Shown piece after piece: positions 36,894-48,699 of a stretch of DNA of 64,000 nt. Every line of letters begins with the position of its first letter. The first letter of the stretch is position 1. Location of the stretch: NCBI GenBank assembly GCA_030247885.1, contig JAPDRO010000003.1, positions 682,001 through 746,000 of the forward strand. The letters are read 5' to 3'. Below the pieces are notes generated by a model. That model ran no database searches and was not told where the DNA came from. It worked only from the letters and a program-made list of their open reading frames with translations. This stretch comes from Taxawa tesnikishii (nom. ined.). Taxonomy: Eukaryota; Ascomycota; Dothideomycetes; Dothideales. The position numbers were made by a program, and so were the translations under genes.

Positions 36894-38950
36894 ATGGCCG
36901 ACACTATCGAGCCCAAACACGTGGCCAACATCACCGAATCACCCGTCGGATCAGTTGACGAAGAAAGTTATGAAACGACACACGCGCCAACTCGGGACGG
37001 TCCTATAGCCACACTCAGGGCGGAAGAGTGGTGGAAGTGGGAGATTCTTGGTGTCTTGGGCTCAGCGGCTGCACTGATCGGCATCGTGATATTCCTGCAC
37101 AAACTCAACGGACATCCACAACCGCAATGGTCGTTCAAGAAATGCGTCGACGTCCCGAAAACGAATTACCACTTCTGCACGAAGAAAGTCGGTGTATCGG
37201 TAAATTCGGTTATCTCCTGGCTCAGCACCGTCGCCAAGATATGCGTCCTCATACCCATCACCAAGGGCCTGGGTCAGCTAAAATGGGTTTGGTTTACGGA
37301 GAAAGAGAGGATGTTGTCAGATCTAGAGACGTTCGACTCTGCAACAAGAGGTCTTACCGGAAGTGCTATGCTTGTGTGGAGACTCAGGGGACGGCAAGTC
37401 TTTGAGAGCATTGTGTGAAAGCACTCGTGCTGACATCCGATCGCAGTCATCTCGCTGTCCTCGGCGCCATGGGCATGATTTTGTCACTCGGATTTGAACC
37501 TTTCGTCCAGAATTTAGTAGCTTATCGCCCGGAATATCTTTCGGACCCGTCACGACTGGCGTACATTGCGAATGCGTCCATTTATAACACGACTGGGCCT
37601 TATGTTGGGGGCAAATGTTAGTGTCTGCAGGCTTGAGAAGTTGTATGTCGGCTGATGCATCCTTCCAGACTATGACGTTCATCCTGCGATGAGGGCGAAC
37701 GTCTACAGTAGTCTGTTCAACGTAGGATCTAACCAATCGTGGACGAACCCATCCTACATCTGTCCCTCAGGCAATTGTACTTGGGGGCTATCGCTAGCGT
37801 TGGCGTCTGTTCTATGTGCGAGGAAACGACATCAATGTTGACAAGAAAGTGCACTGTAGTCTTCGATGGCAACAGTGACACCGACTCGTCTTCAGACAAT
37901 TCCACAACATCTCTGAATTCGACGATGAAACGTCACCGCCGTCAGTACGAGGGTATCAGTAACTGTACGATGACCCTTCCAAGCGGCCTTGAAACCTGGT
38001 ATCTTACGGGCCAGTTAGCGGACTGGCCAATGGTTGTCAGCACTGCAGTGCCCGCCCAAGTGTTCCGTAACCTGACGGCTAGCAGCATCATCAACATCCA
38101 ATCCATCCTTGCAAAGGACGGTGTGCGCGAAATCGACAACAGCACTACCTTCATAGCATCCGAATGTGTTCTGGTTCCCTGCGTCCAAAGCTATCATGCT
38201 GCTGTTAATGGCTCAGATTTCAAGGAACAAATTCTTCAGACTTGGTACAACAACACACAAGATCTCACGGCGGGCACTAACCTTACTGCGGACGACAACC
38301 AACAATTGTTTGCATTTGTAGACCCTTCGGAGGCGCCAGATAAGGGAGTGGAAGCCGGCCAACACTTTGGAATTACTGGAATTGCGTATGACGCTGTTCA
38401 ACGATATCTTTCCAGTCTCTTTTCAGGCTACGCTATTCAGTTAAGAAGTGACTTTGAGTTTGAGGGGACGCCCAGTGGCATCGGCTCAAGCGATGCACTG
38501 AAGGCCATTTACTACGGCAACTTCACCAACTGCGAGAACCCGGCTGACAAAGTTGCGTGTGCGGTTGGCAACGTAGCGAAGGCCTTGTCCAAGTCCATTC
38601 GCGATGCACCTTATGTGGTCAGCGGCGTCGATGGTGCAGAGATGACGAAAGGTCAGACACTGGTTCCAGTCACCTACATCCACGTGACCTGGTATTGGCT
38701 GAGTCTACCGGTTGTCATTTGGCTGCTCAGTATCACCACTCTCCTCGGAACAGCATGGAAGTCACGACGTGCCGGTGTACGTACATGGCGAACCAACCCT
38801 CTTGCCATGGTCTTTCTAGGACTGGACCGGGAGGAGCATGCGAAGGTGAAGCACTACGGCATGACTGAGAAGGCGTTGTCGAAGAAAGCGAAGAAGCTCC
38901 AGGTCAAACTTCATGTCACAGAGGAAGGGGCTCGGCTGGTCAATGGATAG
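36894..38950 (+). CDS. DUF3176 integral membrane protein; one-base break at 37783-37787
   Basis: Exons 36894-37393, 37447-37616 and 37669-38950 give about 650 aa after adding one G to the GGGGG run at 37783-37787, which makes the conserved CPSGNCTWG block read into VCSMCEE. The first ATG of the frame is at 36894. DUF3176 marks are present: WWKWEILG with TM1, a second helix (VISWLSTVAKICVLIP), GQLKWVWF, the LRGRHLAVLGAMG third helix, a large Asn-rich, glycosylable extracellular region, and a final C-terminal helix (WYWLSLPVVIWLLSITTLL). Function of the family is not known; it is common in plant-associated ascomycetes. The first intron (37394-37446) is GC-AG with a perfect GCAAGT donor. Confidence 0.9.
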
Positions 38951-39456
38951 CCTCGGTGCGGCACGACGGGTGCGGTTCGGTTTGCTCCTTTGCTCTCGTC
39001 CCTTTCCCCTTGGGGTTTTAGCGACGCCGGCACGTACATACTTCTTCTTGATATGCAGATATGATTGTTAATCCTCAGATCTTTGGGCCAACGAAACTCG
39101 CAGCCAGCTTAGGCCATGAGACTTACGCTTTGTCAAGCCTTGTTAGGACTTATCGTGTCTCTTTGGTTTCCTACCCTTTGTACAGCAGGAACATTGACAT
39201 TGTCAGAAGATGGCTTTCTCCGAGGCTTATCAACCAACAAAGAACCACAGGGGATTGTTTCCTAATGTGATATATTCCTCGCCAAATCCTATTCGATTGA
39301 GTGTTCTGCACTTTTTCGTGCTTCGTTTGGTGTTCTGGTCGACGCAGAGCCCCCGCTCGTTTAGCTTGCCCTCACTCAGAACTCGAACCTCGACAGTGCA
39401 GGTCACTGTCTCACCGCCCGGATAACCTCTGCAGCTGATCGCACCTTCACACAAAG
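38951..39456. other. Intergenic
   Basis: About 500 bases between two plus-strand genes. Nothing beyond the expected 3' end and promoter. Confidence 0.4.
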
Positions 39457-41343
39457 ATGTCTACGGACAATTCTTTCAGGGTTGCGACAGTGTCTCAGCT
39501 ATCAGATACGCACATGCCTTCTGAGACAACTGTCTCATCCTACCTAGATGCATTGGCCGCACAGCTTTTTGGTAGACAATACTTAAGAGGTAAGCGACCT
39601 GACGTTCTCGAGGCAGCAGAAGCCGTCAACATGAAGTTTGCTAAGAAGATTCGCAAGGTGCCTGGATTTGAACACTTGAAAAGCAACACCGACAGCATCG
39701 AAGTCACTACATTTTTGGACGACATTGAATCGAAGGAACAGGAGTCGAGATGTCTCCGAGACAAGCAAACTGAGCGGCTACACAAAAGGATAATTGAAGT
39801 TGCCTCTTCGAGGAACATTGAAGATCCAGCAGAACAGTCGGCCGAACCTCTTCCAGCGATGCACGCGTATCGTTTACGTCGGCAGTTTGTGAGGCGTGTT
39901 CAAAACATCCACTCACTACCTTCACCACTGCGAGCTGCTTCAAGCCCACTTCCACCCCCAGAACTGAACGTCACGCCGTCAACAGCTCCCCAGCTAGCAG
40001 TCGCTCCGCCGGTCGAGAAGGCACAACCGGTTCTGTCCCTTTACAAAGCTGACCTGGATTACCTGGTCGCCAAGCTCGCAACCTCGCCCTTTATGCAGAC
40101 GTACGTGCGTGCCCAGTTCTACGACAGAGCTCTCAGTGTGCCGCTCCTCGCTTACTCGATTTCTGACAGGTCTTCGGAGTGCGCAACACTGGACTCCCGT
40201 TCCTACTCTTCGTCTTCGAGCACTGCGACGTCCGAGTGCGCAAGCACGGCCCCTTCCTCAGTGTCAACTAAGTCACAACCTCCAGATCGTACCTTCTCCG
40301 CATGCAAGCCAGCAGTCGCACAAAGCGGCCCACAAGCTTGGTCGCGGGTGCACTCCGATCTGCCAGCTGTCAGCCTAACTTCAAACCATGCTGATACGGG
40401 CCCAACGCTTTCATTTCCATCCCTCTTCAGGTCTGTGGCACTCACAGATCCCAACATCACTGGCCAGCCCATCCGCTTCCTCGCCCCCGGCTCTACGCTC
40501 GGTGACAATGTACTCCGTATGGGTGCCTGCACGTTCCTCAACCTGCCCTATGGCGCGGGCTGGGACTGCCAATTGCGCGTTCAGGGCCCTGAGAAGAAGG
40601 TCTTGCTGCAGATCGTACAGAGCGTCATAGACTACAAGACCTGTCGCAGGGTCTGGCTGTTGTGCTGTGAGTGCGACGTCACCTCGCAATTTGCGTTGAC
40701 GGCGGAGACTGACGAAAAGGCGGTTAACCTGGCGATTCGGCTGCGGACGAGTGAGGCGCTCGAAGCTTCGACAGAGGGAAACGGAGAAAGTGTTGATACA
40801 TGGACGGAAGTGGCAAAGGAGTTTGCCGAGCCCGGAAGCGGCACCGTCGATGATGGGGACGCGCTCAGCAGACTGCAGACGCCCGCATTTGCAGATCTAC
40901 TTTCACTCATCTCCGAGATCAAGCTGCTTTACAGCAACTTCGTCGTTCTCCGCGTCAAGTCCTACCACCCCAGCGTCAACGGCGAGCCGCCAAGGCCGAA
41001 GCGCGTCAACATCCCTTGGTATTCCTCTTCACTCTTCTCTGAGATCAACGACTTCAAGTCCACTCTCCTGCCCGAGAATAATGACAAGCAGGACGTGGAA
41101 GACTTGATCCGCCGGAACAGATGGCGCACTTGGAGCGACAGGTTGGCCGAGACGCTGTATCCACGCATCTGGTTGGAAAAGAAAAGATTCGCGGAGGAGA
41201 TGAAGTGGCTTGACGGGATTAAGAGATGTCTTCTTGCGGTCCCGATGTTCGAGGGCTCAAATGCTGGTGGGAGGAGCGAGAGGTTGGTGGATTGTTGGGT
41301 TGTGTTTGTCTTGGAGGAGGGTTTTGAATGTCTGTTGGATTGA
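39457..41343 (+). CDS. Unknown protein with a degenerate PAS/LOV-like domain
   Basis: One exon, 628 aa, no signal peptide or membrane helix. Residues about 1-200 are polar and probably partly disordered, with Pro/Ser-rich linkers. Residues about 327-411 read like a PAS/LOV domain of fungal type: SVALTDPNITGQPIRFLAPG parallels the usual ALTDPxxPDxPIVFAS entry, then LGDNVLRMGACTFLNLP and a core QLRVQGPEKKVLLQIVQSV with a C-terminal strand RRVWLLCCECDVTSQF. The GRNCRFLQ flavin-cysteine motif of LOV domains is not present, so flavin photochemistry is unlikely. The C-terminal 170 residues have a conserved-looking WYSSSLFSEINDF and WSDRLAETLYPRIW region of unknown role. I do not recognise a named family. 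Frame intact. Confidence 0.8.
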   Translation: MSTDNSFRVATVSQLSDTHMPSETTVSSYLDALAAQLFGRQYLRGKRPDVLEAAEAVNMKFAKKIRKVPGFEHLKSNTDSIEVTTFLDDIESKEQESRCLRDKQTERLHKRIIEVASSRNIEDPAEQSAEPLPAMHAYRLRRQFVRRVQNIHSLPSPLRAASSPLPPPELNVTPSTAPQLAVAPPVEKAQPVLSLYKADLDYLVAKLATSPFMQTYVRAQFYDRALSVPLLAYSISDRSSECATLDSRSYSSSSSTATSECASTAPSSVSTKSQPPDRTFSACKPAVAQSGPQAWSRVHSDLPAVSLTSNHADTGPTLSFPSLFRSVALTDPNITGQPIRFLAPGSTLGDNVLRMGACTFLNLPYGAGWDCQLRVQGPEKKVLLQIVQSVIDYKTCRRVWLLCCECDVTSQFALTAETDEKAVNLAIRLRTSEALEASTEGNGESVDTWTEVAKEFAEPGSGTVDDGDALSRLQTPAFADLLSLISEIKLLYSNFVVLRVKSYHPSVNGEPPRPKRVNIPWYSSSLFSEINDFKSTLLPENNDKQDVEDLIRRNRWRTWSDRLAETLYPRIWLEKKRFAEEMKWLDGIKRCLLAVPMFEGSNAGGRSERLVDCWVVFVLEEGFECLLD

Positions 41344-41858
41344 GTTGTGCTTGTATAAGTAACGTTGCTGAGGCCCTGTGCTGGAGGGTAGGTAGGGTCA
41401 AATGATAACGAATTCGACTAGATGTAACCATGCGCCTGGGGATTTGAACTAACCTTCTTAGCTCTTCTCAGTCGTGACCTGAGACGATCGACAGATCTCG
41501 ATCTCAAAATAGAATCTTTCCAAGGAGCGCGAATGTTCACGAGTGCAGTTTGGCCGGCAGTTTTGAAACGGAATATGACTTGATTTGGTCTTGTAGAGCA
41601 AGGGTATCGATGACGAGAGACATTGAATCGTAATCCTCCTTTCCAAAAGAGAATCCATGCGCCACCGTCCCCTGCCTGAATGAATTCGTATCCGACATCC
41701 CTACGAAAGGTACCTACTGATACTTACCATTGTGACCTGCATGGTGGCTGTCGCCTCACTTGGACATGCCAGGTGTCGTTTGCCGTTAGTAGTTGTGATT
41801 TCTTCTCTAGACGCTTGTGCTACTGTCTCCTCCTTGTGATGCAGTACTCTCAGACCAT
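41344..41858. other. Convergent intergenic region
   Basis: About 515 bases between the stops of the PAS-like gene and CDC20. I see no gene; a tRNA-like T-arm sequence near 41435 does not fold into a tRNA. Confidence 0.4.
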
Positions 41859-43707
41859 TTACCTGATGGTGGTGGCCTTGGTGAGAGACGCCTTGGCAGT
41901 GGTGCTGCCACCAGCTGCGAGGGTGCTAGAGCCAGCCTTCTTCTCGAACACCTTCCAGAACTTGAGGGACTCGTCGGCAGCTGCAGAAATATTAATAAGG
42001 TACGTTTTTCAAGATGAAGTGGTTCAGCTTACCAGCAGTGGCCAGCATCTGACCGTCAGGGCTGAGGCAAGAGTGAAGGACTCTGCTCTCGTGAGCTGGG
42101 ATCTCAACGTTCTTGACCAGAGTTGGGTAGCTCCAGATGCTGAGGCTGTTATCCGGGAAACCAGAGCTGCTGACAATCTCCTTGTAGTGAGTGCTCCACC
42201 TAAGGCTGGTGACCTGGCTACCGGTGTCAATGCTGTTGGTGCGAGCGCCGGAGGTGGTGTTCCAGAAGTGAATGTGTCTGTCGTGGGAACCACCGCCAGT
42301 GGCGAGGAGGTTGGATTGCCATGGGCACCAGGCAAGGGCCTTGACGGCAGCCTTGTGGTTGGCCTTTTGGAACTTTGGTGCGTTGAGAGAGCGAGCGTCC
42401 CAGATGTTGACAAGGTTGTCATTGCCACCAGTTGCGAGCTGGGCGCCATCGGCGCGCCACTCAAGACCGCAGACCTCACCGGTGTGACCGACGAGCTCAG
42501 CGACCTTGTGCTGTGCAACACGCACATCGTGGTTGAAGACGAGACCGCTGCGCGCACCGGTCGACAATGTGTGCTTGGACCAGCCCATCACACCAACACG
42601 GGAGTCATGGCCAAACATGCTTCGAAGCTTGGTGCCTTCCTCCACGTCCCAGATCTGCACCTCTCCCGTGCCAAGGCCAGCGGCGACGTAGGCGCCATCC
42701 TGGCTCCACTTGACAGAAGAGATGTAGGTGGAGGCATCGCACTCGAGGAGAGAGTTCACGGTTCCTGACTCAGCAGACCAGACGTAAACAGAGCGCTCGA
42801 GACCGATGGCAACCTGGTTGCCGGAAGACCAGTCAAGGAGGTTGAGGTAGTAGTCGTCAACAAGGCCGGGAGCGTCAAGGACACGCTCTGGTGCAGTGGC
42901 AATGCGGCGACGGAACTGTGCGCTAGCAGCAGCAGTGGGCTTGAGAGGCCTGTTGTACTGGGAGCGAAGGTCGATTGGGCGAGAAGACTCTGGAGCTGCG
43001 GGCTTGAAGGCGAGGATGCGCTGGTTGAGAGGCATGTCGCAGGCAGAAGAGATGGCAGATTGGTACGCAGCAGTCTTTGGAGATGGCTTGGTGTAGGTCT
43101 TCTCGTCCTCCTCATCGTCGTTGAGGTTGAGGCCCTCGAGGCGGAGATCGATGGCATCGTCCTCGGAGCTGCGGCCAAGGTCGAAAGCACCTGCGCTGGC
43201 AGCGGTGGCGGCCAGTACAGAAGAACCCTCGTTAGAAGACTTGGGACGTTGTTCCCTATCGAGCTTGCTCACACCGGTGTTGCTGATGACCTCGCTGGCG
43301 TTGCGGTTTGGGATGAAGCGGTCGGCGGAGTTGTAGTTGATTCTGGTCTTCCCAGTTTTGGCAATCTTGGAGCTGCGTGTCCGGGATGGGGTGGCCTTGG
43401 AAGAAGTAGAAGGGCCAGTGCCAGTCAGGTTCCAGTCGCTCACACCGAGCTCGAGTCTGCGAGGAGAGTTGTGCGAGGCGCGGGCGATGTTGGACTTGGG
43501 AGAGTCCCGAACGTTGGTCTTGGAGATGGAGCGGGAGAAACGTGCAAGGAGGTTGGCGCCAGAGTGGATCGACTCGTGCTGAACGTCCAGGACTTGCTGT
43601 CTTGGGGTTTGTGGTGAAGGGGTCAGAGGAGCGCGACCACCGGCGAAGCGGGTAGAGAAGATGCCATCACGGCGCTTGATGGGGGTTTGTACTGCAAGGG
43701 TTGCCAT
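41859..43707 (-). CDS. CDC20: CDC20/Slp1 activator of the anaphase-promoting complex
   Basis: Exons 42033-43707 and 41859-41980 (52-nt intron) give 598 aa. The C-box DRFIPNR is at residues 129-135, and seven WD40 repeats run from about residue 285 to the end (DYYLNLLDWSS, VGVMGWSKHTLSTGARSG, VCGLEWRADGAQLATGGND, KALAWCPWQSNLLATGGG). The protein ends in Ile-Arg, the IR tail that docks on the complex; this tail is encoded by the small second exon. It brings securin and mitotic cyclins to APC/C at the metaphase-anaphase change. CDC20 rather than CDH1 is favoured by overall sequence; the C-box alone does not separate them. Frame intact. Confidence 0.95.
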
Positions 43708-44316
43708 ATCTGCGGATAATCCGTAGGTCCTGTTGTAATGCTGCTGTTAACTGTGCCAGATGTCAGCCCATGGATGTCTGGATACCGAAGCTGGGCAGCT
43801 CACGATGTCTCAATTAAGAGCTCCGTTAGTAAGTGTGCAAATATATGGGCAGTAGCCGTGAATGGAGATGGTTCTGGTAGAGCGCCTGAGCGCGTTAAAG
43901 CGTGCTTTGATAGTGGTTTGTAGTTGTGAGGTGAGGAGAGAAGACGAGCAGTGAGAGAGCGCCTCTTTTTATTTACTCTTTGACGCGCTAAGCAGGTGAA
44001 GGTACGACCGGCTGTTGCTGTGCGGGAAGGAGCGACCCTGCGACCCTAACGCCCGCCTGACTCGCTGAGGTCGAAGAGGCGCACTTGCCGACATCCGACA
44101 CCCGACACCCGACACACCGACACGCTAGTGCCTCCGGTCTGACTTCCGTCAATCAAGAATCTCTCATCGCTACAGTGAGGGCACAGGCGACAAACACCAT
44201 CGTCGCGCCGTCGGTCGAGACCAGACAGACTACAGTGCACCTGTGCACGCGAGAGGGCGCCACTTACGCCTGCGTTGAACATGTGGATGCCGTTGCGACT
44301 ACCAGAATAGAACTCA
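43708..44316. promoter_or_regulatory. Divergent promoter region, CDC20 / kelch-BTB gene
   Basis: About 610 bases between divergent starts. It contains a short CCGACA-type tandem array at 44088-44123. Otherwise no assignable element and no gene. Confidence 0.45.
44088..44123 (+). repeat. CCGACA(C) tandem array
   Basis: Five imperfect copies of a CCGACA unit spaced by one to two bases lie about 200 bases upstream of the kelch-BTB start. They may be a simple repeat or a cluster of binding sites. Confidence 0.7.
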
Positions 44317-46704
44317 ATGGCAGGACCGAGTAACCCTCCACCTCTCGCCGATCCCAACCCCAACCCCTCTACGAGTACGTCGCTTGCGCCTACGAGCAGG
44401 TACTCTTCCGGCTCAAACAATACCTATGTTCTCTCCCGTACGCCCCGCAGGATGAACCGCAAGCGGAACCACGAACCCTACATGCCTAGGATCATTACCA
44501 CGGTTGGCCAGCGGCCCGCCTGCCTGGTTAATGCCTCGGTGACCTACGTCGGCAACGACAAGATTTACGCCTTTGGAGGCTTTGATCAATACACTGACGA
44601 AGGTGAGTGCGTCATGCTTCCACTGCTAAAGCCGCCGTTGCGTGTCTTGGGCAGGCGTGTACAGTCACCGACGGATGCTCATTATGCCGAGACGTTGCTA
44701 ACGGAGCCTTTCAGTCTACAATCACGTCTTGAGACTTGACCTCAATGCGAAGCAATGGAGCCTCATCGACAACTACGGCGACATACCGGGAGTACGGATG
44801 GGTAGGCACACCACGAACGTCTTCCTCGAGCGAATCGTGCTAACCCTACTAGGCCATACTGCATGCCTGTGGCAGGGAGACAAGCTTCTCGTCTATGGCG
44901 GAGAAAATGAGCACCGGACGCACCTTTCCGACGTGATCGTCTTTGATCTCAAAACCGCACACTGGCAGCAACCGGAGCTTAACGGACCTGCACCTCGTGG
45001 AAGAGCCCGGCACTCAGCAGTAATTCACGATGAGAAGCTATACATCAGTGGGGGATGACTGGGCACGACAATGCTGTCTTGGACGATATATGCTACCTGG
45101 ATCTGAAGACATGGACCTGGTCGCGTACATGGAGGTTCGTCCCGAGGTATGACCACGCAACCTGGGTTTGGGCGGGTAAGCTGTGGGTTTCTGGAGGTAT
45201 GACAGAAGAGATGGAACGTACAAGTGAAATCTGGTGGCTGGACTTACGCGGTACGCCTGCATTTGAGGGACCTGCCACGTATGGCATGGACGGACACCAA
45301 GCAGTTTCTCCACGCGGTGCCAGCGCCATTGCGGGTACTCAAGCTCCTACGGGGACGACCGGATATACGGCCAACTCCAGCAGCGTTCAGATCAACCCAG
45401 GTTCTCTGATCAGCGCTCGTAGTCCGCCGCTCGCACCTGGCTCCATATCGTCGCTCAAATTTGTCTCCAGTCCAAACTTACCTGTGCAGAACGTGGGCTA
45501 CCATTTCCATGTCTTCTCTTCTGGTTGTCTCCTTGACTTTGTCACGCCTGCTACCGTAATATCTGCATTGGAGACCAGTTTGTCAGCATTCGACCTGGAG
45601 ACCCTCCGATGGCAAAAGCTCGCAGATGGAAAAGATCTGTTCGATCCGAATTATCGCTGGCACTACTGCTGCCTCAATGCAGACGGCACTCATGCATGGT
45701 TGTTGGGATGTCCGAATCCAGGACCGAGAAACGCCCAGAACAACAATGAGACGGAAGAATACTTGAGTGACGTGTTGCACCTCGATCTCACTAAGTTGGG
45801 TCTGCTCGGTAATCGGCTTACCCTAGAGTCCCGTGCTGAGCACAACAGCGCGCCCGTTTCCGATAATCCCAACGTACAGTCTCATTTGTCTGCCATCGGA
45901 GCAGACCTTGCCAGTATCTTTGACAACCCACCAGAATCCGGTTCAGGAGCCGACTTCATTGTTACTGCAAATCGAGACGATGACTATGAGTCCGACGACC
46001 TCTCCGATACCGAGTCTGTCTCCACAACTACACCACGGACAACCCAAACTTCACGACCCATTCACGTCCATCGCTTTCTCCTGTCAGCACGGTGGCCTCA
46101 TTTCCAGCGTCTGTACAAAGCTCAGATGTCGGAGTTCCACACCAACAAAATGCACATCCCGGAGCCCTACTCGGCTGTCCGCGCATTCCTGTATTACATC
46201 TATTCTGACTCTATTGCTCCGTCTCCCCGTCCCACGTCAGGCAACTCTGCACCGAGCCCAACACTGGAAGACGTCGCCGGCATGTTAGTCATGAGTAACA
46301 TTTACGACATGCCGCGGCTGCATCAACTTTGCGTCAACCGTCTGGTCAAGGAACTTGACATCCAGCACGCAGCGCTCATCTTCGACCGGGCAAACACAGC
46401 GCAGGAAACATGGCTGAAGCGACGAGCAGCGACCTTTTGCATGACGCATTGGGGCCGCGTGGTGCGGACCGAGGCGTTCAGACGTCTGAAACGTAGCGCC
46501 ATGATCGAGCTATGCGAAGAAGTGGATGCCGAGGGCCGCGTGCTCGGCGGGGATGAACTGGAAGCTGTAGGTGCACTGGGTGGAGGCAGACTGCTAGGTG
46601 GTAGCGGCTGGGAAGGCAGAAAAAGGGGCCGGGCTAGCAGTGCGGTCACGGGCGTGGAGGACGAGGAGAGCCAAGACGAGGATGGTATGGATATCATCAA
46701 CTAG
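44317..46704 (+). CDS. Kelch-repeat and BTB domain protein; one-base break at 45051-45055
   Basis: Exons 44317-44602, 44715-44801 and 44853-46704 give about 741 aa when one G is added to the GGGGG run at 45051-45055 (EKLYISGG|MTGHDN). Kelch blades are clear: NDKIYAFGGFDQYTD, DKLLVYGGENEHRTHLSDVIVFDL, EKLYISGG and GKLWVSGGMTEEMERTSEIWWLDL. A variable linker follows, then a BTB/POZ region at about residues 527-650 (HVHRFLLSARWPHFQRLYK; AVRAFLYYIYSDSI). Kelch-BTB proteins often bring substrates to Cullin-3 ubiquitin ligase, although fungal members with kelch first are little studied. The acidic C-terminus ends in DGMDIIN. The 112-nt intron 1 is longer than most here. Confidence 0.88.
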
Positions 46705-47741
46705 TATGTACAGCGGGTGCTTATCTGGTTCGCAAGATATGGCATAGGCATGGGCATGGAATGGCGTGTTTTTGCTGCGAGGCGTTGTTTTGGTAGCTAT
46801 CTGATACCCAAGGCGAGACAAACTACTCTGACAACTGGACAAGTAGCCAGCCTTTCTATCCAGTCTATCGGTATGAAAGCGGTGGAGGCTATCCTGGTGA
46901 ATACAGATAAACACTGGCGGTTCGAGTGTGAAGATGGAGACGTTCTAGGCCATAGAGCTTGTGCAAGCGCGTGACTTGCCCCAATAGGCTCGCTTAAGCA
47001 GAGAGTTTGGCTGACAAAATGTTGGCCAACGTTAACCTGCAGCTTTGCACACGTCTTTGGTCGATCAGTAACTGAACGGCTGCTGCTCTCCTTCGACATC
47101 TCATTTCACGTCAATACACAGCCCCTCAACAAAGCACCTTTCAACTACCGCCACTTACCGCAGTCCTCAAACAACACCCGCTGTCACACGCACACGGAAC
47201 AGTTCCAGGTAAGAAATTGCCTGTTACCGCCATCCCCGAGCCCTTCCAGCCCTCCTTCCCCTCATTTCCTGCGCCCACCGCTCCAGTCGTCCACACGCAA
47301 CCCCAGCACCGTCCAGCTTCCGCATCGGCCGGCAAATTGCATATTGGAAACGCAGGAAGACAGAAAGACTGCAAACGACGCACTGGTTGCACGACTTGCG
47401 CTGGCGTGGCAATATGATCCTATCGGGCAGTCGCACTCTGCGTCGAGTCATCCCTGCGATGGACCCCTCGACTGGCTGTCGATTGGGAAGCAGCGCCAGC
47501 ACAGCACTATCCATACCACCAACGCCTTCCGTCCTGAATCCGTCTACGGCAAAATACCTCGCTCACTCGTGCTTTTCTCCTTCTCCCTTCCTCACTGCAC
47601 CTGGACGATAAGCACAACACACATCTATCTTCGCACTTCAAACATCGCAAACCCAGCAGTCGCATTCACTTCTTCCACATGACGTCGCTTTACAGGAACC
47701 CTTTCGAGCTGACACGAGATCTGACAGCAAACAGACCAAAA
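46705..47741. other. Intergenic, 14-3-3 promoter and long leader
   Basis: About 1 kb. The last 600 bases are pyrimidine-rich, as expected for the promoter and leader of a highly expressed gene; a leader intron is possible. An in-frame ATG at 47679 would add 21 residues to the 14-3-3 protein, but the family start is at 47742. Confidence 0.4.
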
Positions 47742-48699
47742 ATGGGTCACGAAGATGCTGTTTACCTGGCCAAGCTCGCCGAGCAGGCTGAGCGCTACGA
47801 GGGTGGGTTGCGAACAGCCGTCTTCAATGGTGCGCCTGCAGACTAACTTCCGACAGAGATGGTCGAGAACATGAAGACTGTTGCCTCTGCCGACCAGGAA
47901 TTGTCTGTTGAGGAGAGAAATCTTCTCTCTGTCGCCTACAAGAACGTCATTGGAGCCAGACGTGCGTCGTGGAGAATTGTCACCTCGATTGAGCAGAAGG
48001 AGGAATCGAAGGGCAACGAGTCCCAGGTCGCTCTGATCAAGGAGTACCGCCAGAAGATCGAGGCCGAGCTTGCTAAGATCTGCGACGACATCCTGGACGT
48101 TCTGGACAAGCACCTGATCCCCTCTGCTGCGAGTGGCGAGTCCAAGGTCTTCTACCATAAGATGTAGGCACATTCATTCGATGTTTTCCAAGCACAAAGA
48201 CTGACCCGTATTGCAGGAAGGGTGACTACCACCGTTACCTTGCCGAGTTCGCCGTTGGCGACAAGAGGAAGACTTCTGCGGACAAGTCCCTCGAGGCTTA
48301 CCAGGCGGCCACCGAGGTCGCACAGACCGACCTTGCCCCAACCCACCCCATCCGTCTCGGTCTTGCCCTGAACTTCTCGGTCTTTTACTACGAGATCTTG
48401 AACTCTCCAGACAAGGCTTGCCATCTCGCCAAGGCTGCCTTTGACGACGCCATTGCCGAGCTCGATACTCTTAGCGAGGAGAGTTACAAGGACTCCACCC
48501 TCATCATGCAGCTCCTCCGCGACAACTTGGTATGTCGATGGTTGATGGAGAAGCTTACCAATGCAACATACTAATATAATCCCAGACCCTGTGGACTTCG
48601 TCCGAGGCCGAGCCAGCCGGCGAGCCCGCCGCCGCCACAAGCGAGTCCAAGGACACCGCCGACGCGCCTGCCGGCGAGGATACCAAGCCGTCCGAGTAA
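47742..48699 (+). CDS. 14-3-3 protein
   Basis: Exons 47742-47802, 47857-48163, 48217-48529 and 48586-48699 give 264 aa, normal for the family. The start [20 protein letters not shown] is the usual fungal N-terminus. Signature 1, [20 protein letters not shown], and signature 2, [19 protein letters not shown], are both intact and the phosphopeptide-binding Lys, Arg and Tyr residues are in place ([17 protein letters not shown]). The tail is Ala/Glu-rich and acidic. The protein forms dimers that bind phosphoserine/threonine proteins in many signalling and cell-cycle processes. All phases agree and the frame is intact. Confidence 0.97.

Noticed and set aside
41430-41515. Minus-strand tRNA-like T-loop near GGGGATTTGAAC
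   Set aside because: No matching stem or A-box within 80 bases.
41680-42768. 362-codon plus-strand frame over CDC20
   Set aside because: It is the complement of the WD40 coding exon and has no domain or intron structure of its own.
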